Origin: Flammeovirgaceae bacterium SG7u.111
GTDB taxonomy: Bacteria; Bacteroidota; Bacteroidia; Cytophagales; Flammeovirgaceae
Assembly (NCBI GenBank): GCA_034044135.1
Contig: CP139021.1
Span: forward strand, 4,789,635 to 4,853,634
DNA length: 64,000 nt
Direction: 5' to 3'
The notes under the pieces were generated by a model. The model saw nothing but the letters and a program-made list of their open reading frames with translations. It ran no database searches and had not been told where the DNA came from. A program made the position numbers and the translations under genes. This document shows positions 63,390 to 64,000 of this stretch, one piece after another. Position 1 is the stretch's first letter; every line of letters starts with the position of its first letter.

Positions 63390-64000
63390 ATGAATAGAGT
63401 AGCACCAACCAAAGCCACGAAGACCTCCTTCCTTTTAGTGATGTTGATATTTATGTTCACCCTCACAGGTTTTGCCCAAAAGCGAAAGTTTAAAATCTCC
63501 CAATCATATGTAGGGATAGAGCTAATGGGCGGCTATAGAGCCACGGGAACAAATACCTCTCAAGAAGTGAGCGGTGGTACCATTGGCCTAGTTACCGGAA
63601 AGGACTTTATAATGGTTTCGATCAGAGGGATTGGCATCTACCAGTCTGCGCTGAACCCCCAAACAAACATGAGCATCTTTGAAAGCCAGGCCGCCGTAAA
63701 TATGCACGTGCTGAAAATGCTGGGAGCTGGCAAGTCATTTATTGACTTCTACCCACTAGCAGGTATTTCGGTAAGCAAGTATAAGTTTGGTTCACCAGAT
63801 GCCGCAAATACTACCCAACCTCAAAAAACGACTGATTTTAATGGTTTGAGTTATAACCTCGGCGGTGGAGTTGTTTTCAAACTTAAAAACCGCTTCAAAT
63901 TTGTACATCTCTTTGCAGAAGTATCCAACCAACACCTCCTGAGTGCCAGTGGAAACACAGATGGATTCGGGCTTGACAAATCTTTTTCTGGAAATATTGG
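63390..64000 (+). CDS. Outer-membrane beta-barrel-like protein, cut by the window end
   Basis: An open frame from ATG 63390 to the window end, 203 codons with no stop. Signal peptide about residues 1-30 (MLIFMFTLTGFAQ). The rest alternates hydrophobic and polar residues with many Gly and aromatic positions (SYVGIELMGGYRATG, FIDFYPLAGISVSKYKFG, LSYNLGGGVVFKLKNRFKF), as in small outer-membrane barrels. The function is unknown and the C-terminus is not seen. Confidence 0.75.
   Translation, partial: MNRVAPTKATKTSFLLVMLIFMFTLTGFAQKRKFKISQSYVGIELMGGYRATGTNTSQEVSGGTIGLVTGKDFIMVSIRGIGIYQSALNPQTNMSIFESQAAVNMHVLKMLGAGKSFIDFYPLAGISVSKYKFGSPDAANTTQPQKTTDFNGLSYNLGGGVVFKLKNRFKFVHLFAEVSNQHLLSASGNTDGFGLDKSFSGNI

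Overview
The window looks like a chromosome segment of a Bacteroidota bacterium, most likely a marine-type member of the order Cytophagales. The evidence is a SusC/SusD pair with an ECF sigma/FecR system, lipoproteins with a Cys right after the signal peptide, BshC of bacillithiol synthesis, a BlaI/BlaR1-type pair carrying a TonB domain, and at least two promoters with the Bacteroidota TAnnTTTG element. I see no rRNA, tRNA or CRISPR array.

Region by region. (1) 593-15250 is a complete pectin utilisation locus on the + strand: ECF sigma factor, FecR anti-sigma factor, SusC with an N-terminal signalling domain, SusD, two alpha/beta-hydrolase esterases, pectin methylesterase (CE8), polygalacturonase (GH28), unsaturated galacturonyl/rhamnogalacturonyl hydrolase (GH88/105 type) and a GH43 enzyme. 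The products would remove acetyl and methyl esters, cut the galacturonan backbone, hydrolyse unsaturated oligomers and trim side chains, with uptake through SusCD. (2) 15323-25101 is a - strand block: cyclic-nucleotide-type K+ channel, penicillin-acylase-like hydrolase, two paralogous lipoproteins, dnaX with an A10 slippage site, and an MbnH/MbnP-like pair. A probable + strand small RNA lies between dnaX and this pair. (3) 25353-40678 holds mostly housekeeping and secreted enzymes: glycogen debranching enzyme, an IS5-type insertion sequence, PIN-PhoH, a GT2 glycosyltransferase, a membrane protein, prolyl oligopeptidase, polyphosphate kinase, a beta-propeller protein and an M28 peptidase. (4) 40748-51060 is the accessory part. 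It has an 878-residue protein that looks like a catalytically decayed type ISP restriction-modification enzyme, a type III polyketide synthase, a second related IS copy, a thioredoxin-fold protein, an M20 dipeptidase, and a defence-like patch. In that patch a DUF1016 nuclease sits between two ~210 bp direct repeats built of palindromes, next to a gene remnant and a frameshifted P-loop ATPase. (5) 51244-64000 holds a BlaI/BlaR1-like pair with an operator array, a fatty acid hydroxylase family protein, bshC, a type II NADH dehydrogenase, an FkbM methyltransferase, a SulP transporter with beta-carbonic anhydrase, a DUF3857/transglutaminase-like protein and the start of an outer-membrane barrel protein cut off by the window end.

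Most worth a second look: the dnaX slippage site, the stand-alone small RNA with promoter and terminator, the decayed type-ISP-like protein, the palindromic repeats flanking the DUF1016 nuclease, and the MbnPH pair. All family assignments come from reading motifs by eye; no database search was run.
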